Source: DATARH01 sp035648415
Lineage (GTDB): Bacteria > Pseudomonadota > Alphaproteobacteria > ATCC43930 > CGMCC-115725
Direction: 5' to 3'
Length of the DNA stretch: 64,000 bases
Assembly: GCA_035648415.1 (NCBI GenBank)
Contig: DASRLO010000031.1
Span: forward strand, 1 to 64,000
A model generated the notes under the pieces. That model was given only the letters and a program-made list of their open reading frames with translations, was not told the DNA's origin and ran no database searches. A program made the position numbers and the translations under genes. Of the stretch, positions 1 to 7,429 are shown piece by piece (position 1 is the stretch's first letter; every line of letters starts with the position of its first letter).

Positions 1-427
1 GCAGGATGCCGAACGGCGGCCTGTCCTTGCCCCCGATGATAATCACGTTGGCGACTGCTCTGACGCCATTCTCCGTCAGGAACGGCGGATACCTGAACCG
101 CGTCTCCTTCCCAATATCGGGGGAAATCATCGGCTCTCCCGTCTTGAGGGCCATCCCCTCCGAGGTGTCGTCCTCCACCTCAATAGTCGCCTTGCCCACG
201 ACGCCGGGTTTCCAGCCCACACCTGCGCGCACAAGTAGAGTATGTCCGTCCTCTTGCAGCTCCACGATCTTGGCCAGGTCGGTGCCTAACGCCTCTCCAA
301 CCAAGTGGCAGGCCTCGGTCAAAATCCCGTCCAAATCGTCGGATTTCAGGGCGAGTTCGCCGAACTTGGCCAGGATAGTCTGCTGCCGCAGAAGCGCCAG
401 GTGGTTGCCCTTGTCTCGATTACTCAA
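1..427 (-). CDS. GAF-domain sensor protein, N-terminal part (cut by window edge)
   Basis: About 142 residues are visible before the gene leaves the window. The segment reads as a GAF domain: an N-terminal helix (LLRQQTILAKFGELAL), then LGTDLAKIVEL, RAGVGWKPGVVGKA and a block around VEDDTSEGMALKTGEP. GAF domains of this type head many alphaproteobacterial sensor histidine kinases, so the missing part may carry a kinase. I chose a TTG start at 427 because GGAG lies 8 nt upstream and an in-frame stop lies a few codons further up; the nearby ATG at 439-437 is in another frame and stops after seven codons. It lies 44 bp downstream of the tyrosine recombinase on the same strand. The GAF call is fairly sure; the full protein type is inference. 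Confidence 0.7.
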   Translation of the reverse strand, partial: MSNRDKGNHLALLRQQTILAKFGELALKSDDLDGILTEACHLVGEALGTDLAKIVELQEDGHTLLVRAGVGWKPGVVGKATIEVEDDTSEGMALKTGEPMISPDIGKETRFRYPPFLTENGVRAVANVIIIGGKDRPPFGIL

Positions 428-471
428 GAGACGTGCTCCGCATATGTCACCTTACTTCGGTCAATGCCCGA

Positions 472-1440
472 CTATTCGTAGGCAACTTTGAAGGTTGGGC
501 TGTCTTCGGGGCGCGACTTGCGATGATCGTAGATCCGGGTGGTAGCAATATTGGCGTGGCCGAGCCATTCCTGAACCTTGGCGATGTCGGCCCTGTTGTC
601 GAGCGCATTGGTGGCCGCCGTAGCTCGCAAGGCATGCGCGCCGATTTCGAACCCCAGTTCGCGCGAATATCGCCGGACTAATTTGTAGACGCCATCAGGC
701 GTGAGCGCCTGGTCGAGCCGGCCGGTGCGGTTGTTGCGGATCGGGCGGAAGAGTGCCCCGTTTTCGTCGGCGCCATGGCCTGCAGCTTCGAGATATTCAT
801 GGACCAATGGCCCGGTCGCTGGATTCAGCGGCAGATAGCGCGTCTTTTCGCCCTTGCCGGAAACCTTCAGATGCGCGACCCCGCGGCGCTCGTGCTTGAA
901 GTCCTTGACCGTGAGCTTGCAGAGTTCCTCGCGGCGCAGCGCGTGGTAGAGCAGCGTCGATAGAATGGCACGATCACGCATAGCCTTGAGCGTCTCGTTC
1001 TTGGGAGCGATAAGCAGATCGCGCGCCTGATGGTCGCCGATCGCCGGCGTCTTGCCCTCGCTGGTCTCGACCTTCGGTCGCCTGATGCCCTTGACCGGAT
1101 TGTGCGTGACCGCGTTCTTCTCACAGAGATATTCAAACAGCGAGGACAGGGCTGCAAGGCGGTGACGCACTGAGCTGCCGGCGAGTTTGCGGCCAACGAG
1201 ATCGTCGCGCCAGGCGATAACATGCGAGCGCGTTACCGTGCGAAATTCCTCCGGGCGCTCGATGCCGGTGAACTGCATGAAATCCCGGATCGCATGCTCG
1301 TAAGCGCGACGCGTCGCAAGGCTGCCGAGATTGGCGAACCATTCGATCTCGGGCGGCACGTCCGCGAGCCCTTGGAACTCGGCAGCGGTCAGAAGCCGAT
1401 TGGTCGGCTTCACTCGGGTGGAAATTTCGGTCGCGCTCAT
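472..1440 (-). CDS. Tyrosine recombinase / integrase (XerC/D-like)
   Basis: 322 residues, the usual length for a two-domain Xer-type recombinase. The N-terminal SAM-like core-binding domain covers roughly residues 30-120 (a RRAYEHAIRDFMQF-type helix). The catalytic domain shows the full residue set: Arg in LLYHALRREEL, Lys in KVSGKGEKTR, His-x-x-Arg in GAHALRATAAT, the second His in WLGHANIATT and the nucleophilic Tyr in TRIYDHR. It should cut and rejoin DNA at short inverted-arm core sites. A perfect 12-6-12 palindrome lies only 10 bp upstream of its ATG and is a good candidate for its target or operator. It belongs to the accessory segment next to tRNA-Ser. It could be a cargo integrase rather than the chromosomal dimer-resolution enzyme. 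Confidence 0.9.
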   Translation of the reverse strand: MSATEISTRVKPTNRLLTAAEFQGLADVPPEIEWFANLGSLATRRAYEHAIRDFMQFTGIERPEEFRTVTRSHVIAWRDDLVGRKLAGSSVRHRLAALSSLFEYLCEKNAVTHNPVKGIRRPKVETSEGKTPAIGDHQARDLLIAPKNETLKAMRDRAILSTLLYHALRREELCKLTVKDFKHERRGVAHLKVSGKGEKTRYLPLNPATGPLVHEYLEAAGHGADENGALFRPIRNNRTGRLDQALTPDGVYKLVRRYSRELGFEIGAHALRATAATNALDNRADIAKVQEWLGHANIATTRIYDHRKSRPEDSPTFKVAYE

Positions 1441-1450
1441 GGCGGCATAC

Positions 1451-1480
1451 TAATCTTGATAAAATATGTTATCAAGATTA
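1451..1480. repeat. Perfect 12-6-12 palindrome upstream of integrase; candidate Xer-like core site or operator
   Basis: The arm TAATCTTGATAA (1451-1462) is followed by a 6-nt spacer AATATG (1463-1468) and its exact reverse complement (1469-1480). Two 11-12 bp arms around a 6-bp centre is the architecture of dif-type sites, and the inner ATAA...TTAT ends match those of dif. It is strikingly AT-rich in a GC-rich region and sits 10 bp from the integrase start codon. It could equally be an autoregulatory operator; sequence alone does not decide. Confidence 0.75.
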
Positions 1481-1746
1481 AACGCCCTGCCATTCTGGCC
1501 GGACGGCATTACGTAAATCGCGACTGCTATCGCCCTCTGAGCGGTCAATGGCGCTTTCACCCGGCAAGGCCTCAGTTGGGTGGTTTTCGGTCATTCCCGA
1601 TTCTAGGCTCTGAGAGGTTTCGCTAGAGGTTCGATGGCCAGATATGAACGCGGACCTCTGGTATTCCTGTTAGCCTCCTGTTTACAGACCGCCCGGTACA
1701 CTCAACCAACGCGAGCAACGGTGCTCCGACGCGGTAGGCTGAGATT
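1481..1746. other. Intergenic region between integrase and response regulator
   Basis: About 265 bp with no convincing coding sequence. It separates the minus-strand integrase from the plus-strand signalling genes, so both promoters should lie in it or in the palindrome beside it. I see no clear sigma-70 consensus and no strong hairpin. Confidence 0.5.
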
Positions 1747-2211
1747 ATGAAAATCCTGGTCATCGACGACGACGATCGGCTACGTCGACTGGTAGAGAAG
1801 GTTCTTACCCTCGGCGGACATGAGGTGCTCGCCGCCGCAAATGGGGCGGAGGGCATGGCCATTTTCCGCAAGGAAAGTCCCGAGATCGTCGTCACCGACA
1901 TTGTGATGCCTGAGCAGGAAGGGCTGGGCACGATCATGATGATGCGGCGCGAATGCCCCAAAGCGAGGATCATCGCCATGTCAGGCGGCGGTCGAGTGGG
2001 CAATCTCGACGTGCTCGGAGCGGCTCACGCGCTTGGCTCCGACGAGGTGATCGCAAAGCCATTCCTGCCCCGAGACCTGCTCGACCTCATCAACCGGCTT
2101 GTTTCTGACTCTGCTGCGGCGGGTGCTAAGACGACCCTCCTGCCACCCAAGGACCCCGGCGCGACGCTCCGTCGCTTGGCGGCAATGTCACGCCGGGCAT
2201 CGCCGAGCTGA
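1747..2211 (+). CDS. Stand-alone response regulator receiver protein (CheY-like)
   Basis: 154 residues. A single receiver domain fills residues 1-120: the acidic pocket IDDDD at 6-10, the phosphoacceptor Asp51 in VTDIVMP, and the conserved Lys in IAKPF. The C-terminal 35 residues are Ala/Ser/Arg-rich with no DNA-binding or enzymatic output domain. Such single-domain regulators work by protein contact or as phosphate sinks. It precedes a hybrid histidine kinase by about 300 bp and resembles the two receivers after that kinase, so all four probably form one phosphorelay. The partner is inferred from position only. Confidence 0.88.
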   Translation: MKILVIDDDDRLRRLVEKVLTLGGHEVLAAANGAEGMAIFRKESPEIVVTDIVMPEQEGLGTIMMMRRECPKARIIAMSGGGRVGNLDVLGAAHALGSDEVIAKPFLPRDLLDLINRLVSDSAAAGAKTTLLPPKDPGATLRRLAAMSRRASPS

Positions 2212-2224
2212 CCGCACTGCTACG

Positions 2225-2323
2225 GTGAATAAAATCAAAGAATTGATGACGTTTGATGCAGACCGTTTCCTCAGCCGCTTCATCCGGGCACTCGACCAAA
2301 ACATGCCGTCGGCTTCCCATTAA
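2225..2323 (+). CDS. Possible 32-residue small protein
   Basis: A GTG-started frame of 32 residues beginning MNKIKELMTFDADRF, with an amphipathic helical look and a normal TAA stop. It lies 13 bp after the response regulator stop, in the same direction, in a stretch of lower GC than its flanks. No strong ribosome binding site is visible and I recognise no family. It may be a small co-transcribed peptide, the remnant of a longer gene, or chance. Confidence 0.25.
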   Translation: MNKIKELMTFDADRFLSRFIRALDQNMPSASH

Positions 2324-2517
2324 GCAGACATGTGCGTGCATCGGCGTGCCGGCCGCGCCAGTCAAGGCCGCGGGCAATCCGCAGGGGTCGCTTTTGCCGG
2401 ACGGGACCGGGGAAAAGGGGCGCGCTGCGCAACCACGGCGTGTTGTAGTTCAGAGTTACTTAAGAATTAACCTGGTACGGTTAGTGGGGTCTCGGTCCCA
2501 CGGGCATTCGGAATCGT
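2324..2517. other. Leader region of the hybrid kinase gene
   Basis: Roughly 190 bp without a supportable gene. The last 60 bp become AT-rich (TTACTTAAGAATTAACC around 2457-2473), which suits a promoter for the kinase, but I cannot assign -35 and -10 boxes with confidence. Confidence 0.35.
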
Positions 2518-4533
2518 ATGCGGGTCATCATGGGGACATCAGCGACAACCTCCGACGCCGCAGCCCCTCTCAAACAGGATGCTCGATACTCCGATACGGG
2601 TCGGGACATCGCCAGCGACGATCCGGTTCACGTCATAAACCAGCGCATCTTCGATACATCGGTCGACCTGATCCTGGTTGTCGACCGGCGCGGGACCATC
2701 ATGCGGGTCAGCCCCAGCTCGGCTGCTATCCTCGGCTACGCTCCTGAAAGGATGATCGGACGCAGCGCCAAGGAATTCCTCTATCCGGAAGATCTCGACA
2801 ATACGCGAAACGAGATGCGTCTCGCGCGCCTCGGACGGACAACACGCAACTTCGAGTGCCGGTACCTGCACTTCGGGGGCCAGATCGTACCGATCGATTG
2901 GACGGGCGTGTGGTCCGAGAAAGAACAGCTGCATTTCTTCATCGGGCGGGACGTGACCGCGGCCAAGGCAGCTCGGCTGGCGTTAAGCGAGGCCCACGCC
3001 GAGTTGAGCGCGATCGTAGCCGCCTCGCCGGTCGCTATTCTCATGTTGGATGGCGATGGTCGGGTCAAGTTATGGAGCGCGTCTGCCGAGCGCATGTTCG
3101 GCTACAGCGAGGCAGCGGCGCTCGACCAGTTGCCGCCCTATCTAACCGAAGAACACCTCGCCGATTTCCACGCCAATGTGGCACAAACTCTGAATGATCC
3201 CGCGGCGACGGGTTCTCTCGAAACGCAACGCCGCCGCCGCGACGGCAAAATCATCGACGTGTCGGTGCGCTGGGCGCGGGTCAACGGCGAAGACGGCCGG
3301 ATGCTCGGCACCATGTACGCCATTGCCGACGTCACCGAAGGCAAGAAGATCGAGGCGCAGCTGCACCACGCGCAAAAGATGGAGGCGATCGGCAACCTGA
3401 CGGGGGGGATGGCGCACGATTTTAACAACCATCTTGCAATCATCATCGGTAATCTCGACGTGCTGCGCGAGACGAGGGGCTTTGTGCCGCACGAGGCCGA
3501 GCTCCTGCAAGACGCGCTCGACGCGGCGCTCAACGGCGCTGAATTGACCCGCCGGCTTCTCGCCTTTGCCAGCCGCCAGCCGCTGCGTCCGCAAGCGATC
3601 GAGGCCAACGAGCTGATCGCCAACATCACGCGGCTGCTCGCGCGCACGCTCGGCGAAAACATCGCCATAGAGTTGCAGCTCGACCCTGCGATCCCGTCGG
3701 TTTTAGCTGACCCGGCGCAGCTTGAAACCGCCATTGCCAACCTCGCCAACAACGCCCGTGACGCGATGCCGGGGGGCGGCAGGCTGACGATTGCGACAAA
3801 GACTGACATCCTCGACGCGGCCTACGCGGCAGAGCACAACGACGTCGAGCCGGGTCGCTACGTGGTGGTCGAAGTCAGCGACACCGGTACCGGTATGCCC
3901 CCGGAAATCGTTGCTCGGATTTTCGAGCCGTTCTACACGACCAAAGCCCCCGGCAGCGGCACCGGGCTCGGCCTGAGCATGGTGTTCGGGTTTCTCAAAC
4001 AGTCCGGCGGCCACATCAATGTTTACAGCGAGCCTGGGCGCGGCACCGTGTTCCGGCTTTACCTGCGCCCGGCCGAACGCGCACTGGTCGCGGCCGCTGG
4101 CGCCGATCCGGCGCCCTCCGCTGGACGGGGCGAGACCATTCTCGTCGTCGAGGACAACACGAAACTGCGGCGGGTCGTCGCCGCACAATTGACCGGGCTC
4201 GGTTACCGCATCATCGAAGCAGAGAATGCGCGCGACGCACTGGTAGCGCTTGACCGTGCCGGCGGGGTCGATTTGCTGTTTTCGGACATCGTGATGCCGG
4301 GCGAGATGGATGGATCGGCATTGGCGTGCGAGGCCGTTGCCCGGCGGCCCGGATTGCGGGTGCTGCTGACCTCAGGTTTTCCCGGCAGCCTCGCGATTAA
4401 GGACGCCATGTCGGGACCGAGCGCCCGACTCCTCAGCAAACCCTACCGGATGAGCGAACTGGCGCGCGCCATACGCGAGGTGCTCGACGAGCGAACCACG
4501 GCTGCTGTTCGGGAAGCGTCGCCTATGGAGTGA
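2518..4533 (+). CDS. Hybrid sensor histidine kinase, PAS-PAS-HisKA-HATPase-receiver
   Basis: 671 residues with no membrane segment, so probably cytosolic. First PAS about 40-150 (FDTSVDLILVVDRRG), second PAS about 160-275 (AASPVAILMLDGDG, ending ADVTEGKK). The HisKA phosphoacceptor is His300 in GMAHDFNN. The HATPase domain carries the N box (LANNARDAMPGGG) and G boxes (DTGTGM, GSGTGLGLSMV). A C-terminal receiver has phosphoacceptor Asp590 in FSDIVMP. This is the typical layout of soluble PAS hybrid kinases that pass phosphate His to Asp within one chain. Stand-alone receivers lie on both sides and are likely partners. The downstream receiver gene follows within 6 bp, so they form an operon. 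The signal sensed is unknown. A second ATG at 2530 could also be the start. Confidence 0.93.
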   Translation: MRVIMGTSATTSDAAAPLKQDARYSDTGRDIASDDPVHVINQRIFDTSVDLILVVDRRGTIMRVSPSSAAILGYAPERMIGRSAKEFLYPEDLDNTRNEMRLARLGRTTRNFECRYLHFGGQIVPIDWTGVWSEKEQLHFFIGRDVTAAKAARLALSEAHAELSAIVAASPVAILMLDGDGRVKLWSASAERMFGYSEAAALDQLPPYLTEEHLADFHANVAQTLNDPAATGSLETQRRRRDGKIIDVSVRWARVNGEDGRMLGTMYAIADVTEGKKIEAQLHHAQKMEAIGNLTGGMAHDFNNHLAIIIGNLDVLRETRGFVPHEAELLQDALDAALNGAELTRRLLAFASRQPLRPQAIEANELIANITRLLARTLGENIAIELQLDPAIPSVLADPAQLETAIANLANNARDAMPGGGRLTIATKTDILDAAYAAEHNDVEPGRYVVVEVSDTGTGMPPEIVARIFEPFYTTKAPGSGTGLGLSMVFGFLKQSGGHINVYSEPGRGTVFRLYLRPAERALVAAAGADPAPSAGRGETILVVEDNTKLRRVVAAQLTGLGYRIIEAENARDALVALDRAGGVDLLFSDIVMPGEMDGSALACEAVARRPGLRVLLTSGFPGSLAIKDAMSGPSARLLSKPYRMSELARAIREVLDERTTAAVREASPME

Positions 4534-4538
4534 TCGGC

Positions 4539-4952
4539 ATGCCGCTCGTATTAGTGATCGACGACCAAACAGAGATACGGAAGATGGCCCGTCGCATCCT
4601 GTCGATGGCCGGACATTCCGTCATCGAAGCTGAGGATGGCGCCGCCGGGCTGAAGCTACTGGCCTCGCACCGTCCGGCGATCATTTTGACCGATATTCTG
4701 ATGCCCGGGATCGAGGGTATGGAGACAATCTTCGCGATCCGCCGCACCGCGCCGGAAGTCAAAGTCATTGCCATGTCCGGAAGCGGCCTTGAGGGGGGCT
4801 TCGATTATCTTGAAATGGCGGGGCGGGCGGGGGCGGATGCTGTGCTTCCAAAGCCGTTCAGGGCGCGCGAGCTGACCGCGATAGTGGACCGACTCTTGCC
4901 GGCTGCATCCGACCCGGCGAGGTCCGCGATAGAGAAAGGTGAATGCCGGTGA
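4539..4952 (+). CDS. Stand-alone response regulator receiver protein
   Basis: 137 residues, a lone receiver domain. It shows the acidic pair in VIDDQ, the phosphoacceptor in LTDILMP, the Ser/Thr switch in IAMSGSG and the Lys in LPKPF, with no output domain. I chose ATG 4539 because GGAG sits 8 nt upstream, inside the end of the kinase gene; an in-frame GTG at 4530 overlaps the kinase stop and lacks such a site. The gene is translationally close to the hybrid kinase and overlaps the next receiver gene by 10 bp, so all three are very probably one transcript. Confidence 0.88.
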   Translation: MPLVLVIDDQTEIRKMARRILSMAGHSVIEAEDGAAGLKLLASHRPAIILTDILMPGIEGMETIFAIRRTAPEVKVIAMSGSGLEGGFDYLEMAGRAGADAVLPKPFRARELTAIVDRLLPAASDPARSAIEKGECR

Positions 4953-5347
4953 TCCGCGTGCTCATGATCGACGATGACCCGGTTGTAAGACGGACGATTG
5001 CGCGAATGCTTGCACCTCCGGATTACGAGATGACTCTGGCCCAGGACGGCTTGGTTGGTATCGAGCATTACCGGCAGATGGGCTGCGATGTCGTTATTAC
5101 CGACATGATCATGCCTGTGAAGGAAGGTATCGAGACCATCTTGGAACTGCGCGTGATCGCGCCATCCCTACCGATCCTCGCGATCTCGGTTGGTAGGCAA
5201 TCGGGGAGCGCCGATCTCCTCAAGCTCTCGCACCGCTTAGGAGCGACAGAAATTCTCCCGAAACCCTTTACCGCAAGCCAGCTTCGGGCGGCCATCGATA
5301 AGTGCCTGCGGCCGCAAACAGATCTGGACGGAAACGATTTCTCATAG
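4943..5347 (+). CDS. Stand-alone response regulator receiver protein
   Basis: 134 residues, a third single-domain receiver. Key features are MIDDDP, the phosphoacceptor in ITDMIMP, AIS at the switch position and LPKPF with the conserved Lys. It overlaps the preceding receiver by 10 bp and has AAAGGTG just before its ATG. It resembles the other two receivers in this cluster, including the shared EGxxTI motif after the phosphoacceptor (also GLGTI in the first), which suggests duplication within the locus. No output domain is present, so its effect must come through binding another protein. Confidence 0.88.
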   Translation: MPVIRVLMIDDDPVVRRTIARMLAPPDYEMTLAQDGLVGIEHYRQMGCDVVITDMIMPVKEGIETILELRVIAPSLPILAISVGRQSGSADLLKLSHRLGATEILPKPFTASQLRAAIDKCLRPQTDLDGNDFS

Positions 5348-5505
5348 GGACGGGAATCCACATAATACCCGGAATATCACGTAGATACTCCGTCCGAGGA
5401 CTGCCGCGAAAGCTGACCCAGGGTCCACTTTGGGTCGAACCCAGACGATTCTTGGCAACTGACGGATGGCTGCAGTCTGCCGGATAAGCGCCATTCTGGC
5501 CTCTA

Positions 5506-6108
5506 TCACCACATACGGCTGGCAAATTGGCGCTCTTCAACGCCGACCGCGTCAAGGTAGATGGCCGTCGTTACGGGTGAGGCGTGGCCCATCCATCGCT
5601 GAATTAGGTTCGTCGGCACGCTGCGGCCTGCGGCGCGGATCCCAAAGCCATGGCGCAGCCCCTTTGGACAGGCCATAGGGCCAACGATACCGGCACGCAG
5701 CATTGCCGCCTTCACCACGCGCCAGGCGGTGACGCGATGCACCGGCCAAAACCGGCCGCTGTCGTCACACGGGAGCTTTCGCAGCATCTCGATCGTCGCC
5801 TCGGGCACCGGCACGGTGCGAAAAACGACGCGACGCCGCTTGAGAGTCTTGATCGTGAGCGTCTGGCGCTCCGTGTCCACGTGATGTGCGGTAAGTGCGA
5901 GGGCCTCGGAGACGCGGCAGCCGGCATAAACGAGCACGTGGCAAAGCGCCCGCATCCGAGGAGCCAGGCCATCGGCGGTACCGAGGAAGCGAGCGCGCTC
6001 GTCGCCGCTGAGGTATTTGCGGTGTCCAGCCCCATCATGGACCTGCCATTCCTCCCATCGGCTCGACACCATCATTTCCGCCTCCCTGGGATGCAACAGA
6101 ATCGTCAA
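5506..6108 (-). CDS. Tyrosine recombinase, catalytic-domain-sized integrase
   Basis: 200 residues, mostly the catalytic domain, so shorter than the usual 300. The catalytic set is present: Arg in AGCRVSEAL, Lys in KTLKRRR, the LRHGFG block (Lys replaces the first His two residues before the Leu-Arg pair, as in many relatives), His in RWMGHASP, and the nucleophile Tyr in TTAIYLD. The N-terminal arm-binding domain is absent or reduced to about 40 residues. The long frame begins at TTG 6108; ATG 6075 (MMVSSRW) is an alternative that removes eleven residues. An 8-bp inverted repeat lies over the start region. It faces the same way as the first recombinase and bounds the signalling cluster on the right. 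It may be a truncated integrase or a member of a naturally short recombinase family. Confidence 0.82.
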   Translation of the reverse strand: MTILLHPREAEMMVSSRWEEWQVHDGAGHRKYLSGDERARFLGTADGLAPRMRALCHVLVYAGCRVSEALALTAHHVDTERQTLTIKTLKRRRVVFRTVPVPEATIEMLRKLPCDDSGRFWPVHRVTAWRVVKAAMLRAGIVGPMACPKGLRHGFGIRAAGRSVPTNLIQRWMGHASPVTTAIYLDAVGVEERQFASRMW

Positions 6109-6120
6109 TAGGGTTGCATC
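6090..6120. repeat. Inverted repeat over the start of the short recombinase
   Basis: GATGCAAC at 6090-6097 and its reverse complement GTTGCATC at 6113-6120, separated by 15 bp. It overlaps the TTG start codon and lies just upstream of the ATG alternative, so it is placed to act as an operator or as a weak recombination site. The short arms make chance possible. Confidence 0.4.
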
Positions 6121-6434
6121 GCTTATAAGGCCGAACGTGTGATCTCGTGCTTGACCACAGCGTTCGTGACGGGCCGAGGTCTTTAACGCGCATCCGGCGG
6201 GCGATCATCGAGTTTGTAGGCGGCGCCGGGCAGCCAGACAACTGAGGCGGGAAGGGCACGTCGATGGGCAATCGGGCGAGGTGTTGGATTTGCGCATTGA
6301 CTGAGCAATTTTGTGCTGGCATGCGACTGAACAAAGCCACGATCTTATCAAGAAACCAGTGGCTTGAGGTGCAGAAGAGAGCGTGAGTGTGGTCACGGCC
6401 GGCGTGGTGCCGACCAGGGATGGAGGACCCTCTC
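6121..6434. other. Intergenic region between recombinase and DUF3489 operon
   Basis: About 310 bp between two divergent genes. I find no convincing coding sequence on either strand. It should hold the promoters of the minus-strand recombinase and of the plus-strand DUF3489 operon. The only clear signal is GGAGGA at 6422-6427, the ribosome binding site of the next gene. Confidence 0.45.
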
Positions 6435-6890
6435 ATGCGTGTCTATATCATCAATTCCGATGACTTGATCGTCAGCTGCAAGGCGCCGGTCGAGCTCCGC
6501 GAGAACGACGTTGCTGTCGCCTCGCTCGAGGAGTTGCGCGCCGCGCGCCTCGGCGGTAAGCGGCTGCTCGCGTTGTGGAACGGCCTACCCGACGTCGAAA
6601 AGCTAACCAAGGTCGGCAACCGCGAGGCGCTGCTCGATCGCTTGTGGTCAGCATTGGAGGCCCTTCCCGACCCCCAGCCGGCGCGCGCCTCGAAGCAGGC
6701 CGAGGTGATCGCGCTGCTGCGCCGCTCCGAGGGCGCCACTGTCGGTGAGGTCATGGCAGCGACGGGGTGGCAACCGCATACTGTACGCGGCGTTTTCTCG
6801 GGTGCGCTCAAGAAGAAGCTGGGGCTCGCCGTTGTCGCGGCCAAGGAGGAGCGCGGCCGGGTCTACCGCATCGCCCAGGCGATCGCATGA
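6435..6890 (+). CDS. DUF3489 domain-containing protein
   Basis: 151 residues. The C-terminal half (about residues 80-148) has the DUF3489 look: KQAEVIALLRRSEGAT, then GEVMAATGWQPHTVRG and VYRIA near the end, a winged-helix-like arrangement suggesting DNA binding. The start ATG 6435 is set by GGAGGA 7 nt upstream; longer in-frame starts lack one. It overlaps the DUF2924 gene by ATGA. Proteins of this family recur next to DUF2924 and large serine recombinases on alphaproteobacterial islands. A regulatory or recombination-accessory role is inference. Confidence 0.85.
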   Translation: MRVYIINSDDLIVSCKAPVELRENDVAVASLEELRAARLGGKRLLALWNGLPDVEKLTKVGNREALLDRLWSALEALPDPQPARASKQAEVIALLRRSEGATVGEVMAATGWQPHTVRGVFSGALKKKLGLAVVAAKEERGRVYRIAQAIA

Positions 6891-7429
6891 TTGGGGCTCC
6901 GCAATATAACGAGGCTCGCCAGGAAACTGGCGGGCCTTCCCGCTCCAACGATCTCCGTGGTCAGCCCGGGGAGACCGATATTAAAGCCCGCCTAATCGGG
7001 CTCGAAGCGCTCTCGACCACCGATCTTAGGATCGAGTGGCGCAGGCTCTACCGAGCGACACCGCCGACCCGATTGAGCCGCGATCTGTTGATCCGCGGGG
7101 TCGCCTACAGGGTTCAGGAAAATGCTGACGGCGGCTTCAGCCCTACCATCCGGCGAATGTTGCGCTCTCGTTCCGCAGGCTCCGACCATCGGGGTGGACC
7201 CGCCGTCTCTCCCGCGGTCATTTTGAAGCCCGGCACCAAGCTGGTTCGCGAGTGGCATGGGCGTGCTCATACGGTCAGCGTTCTTGACGAGGGGTTCGAG
7301 TATCAGGGCAAACACTACCGCTCATTGACCCGGGTCGCTCGGCATATCACCGGCGTGCACTGGTCGGGGCCGCTGTTCTTCGGGATCAGCAAGCGGCGGC
7401 GAGCAGTAGAGGCCGGCGCAGATGAGTAA
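6887..7429 (+). CDS. DUF2924 domain-containing protein
   Basis: 180 residues. The DUF2924 core is visible: LSTTDLRIEWRRLYR and LSRDLLIRGVAYRVQE in the first half, then TKLVREWHGRAHTV, FEYQGKHYRSLTRVA and a terminal SGPLFFGI block. Start ATG 6887 overlaps the previous stop (ATGA), and its own stop overlaps the recombinase start by 8 bp, so the three genes are translationally coupled. The basic composition is compatible with nucleic-acid binding. The family is almost always found beside a serine recombinase, so an accessory role in excision or integration is a reasonable but untested inference. Confidence 0.88.
   Translation: MIGAPQYNEARQETGGPSRSNDLRGQPGETDIKARLIGLEALSTTDLRIEWRRLYRATPPTRLSRDLLIRGVAYRVQENADGGFSPTIRRMLRSRSAGSDHRGGPAVSPAVILKPGTKLVREWHGRAHTVSVLDEGFEYQGKHYRSLTRVARHITGVHWSGPLFFGISKRRRAVEAGADE

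Noticed and set aside
1222..1626. 134-codon frame over the palindrome and the integrase N-terminus
   Set aside because: It lies antisense to the integrase and crosses the non-coding palindrome; no domain is visible.
2253..2747. 164-codon frame across the start of the hybrid kinase
   Set aside because: It is out of frame with the first PAS domain and has low-complexity Arg/Gly/His content.
5417..5445. Imperfect dyad with GACCCA and TGGGTC arms after the third receiver gene
   Set aside because: Arms are only 6 bp and there is no T run; too weak to call a terminator.
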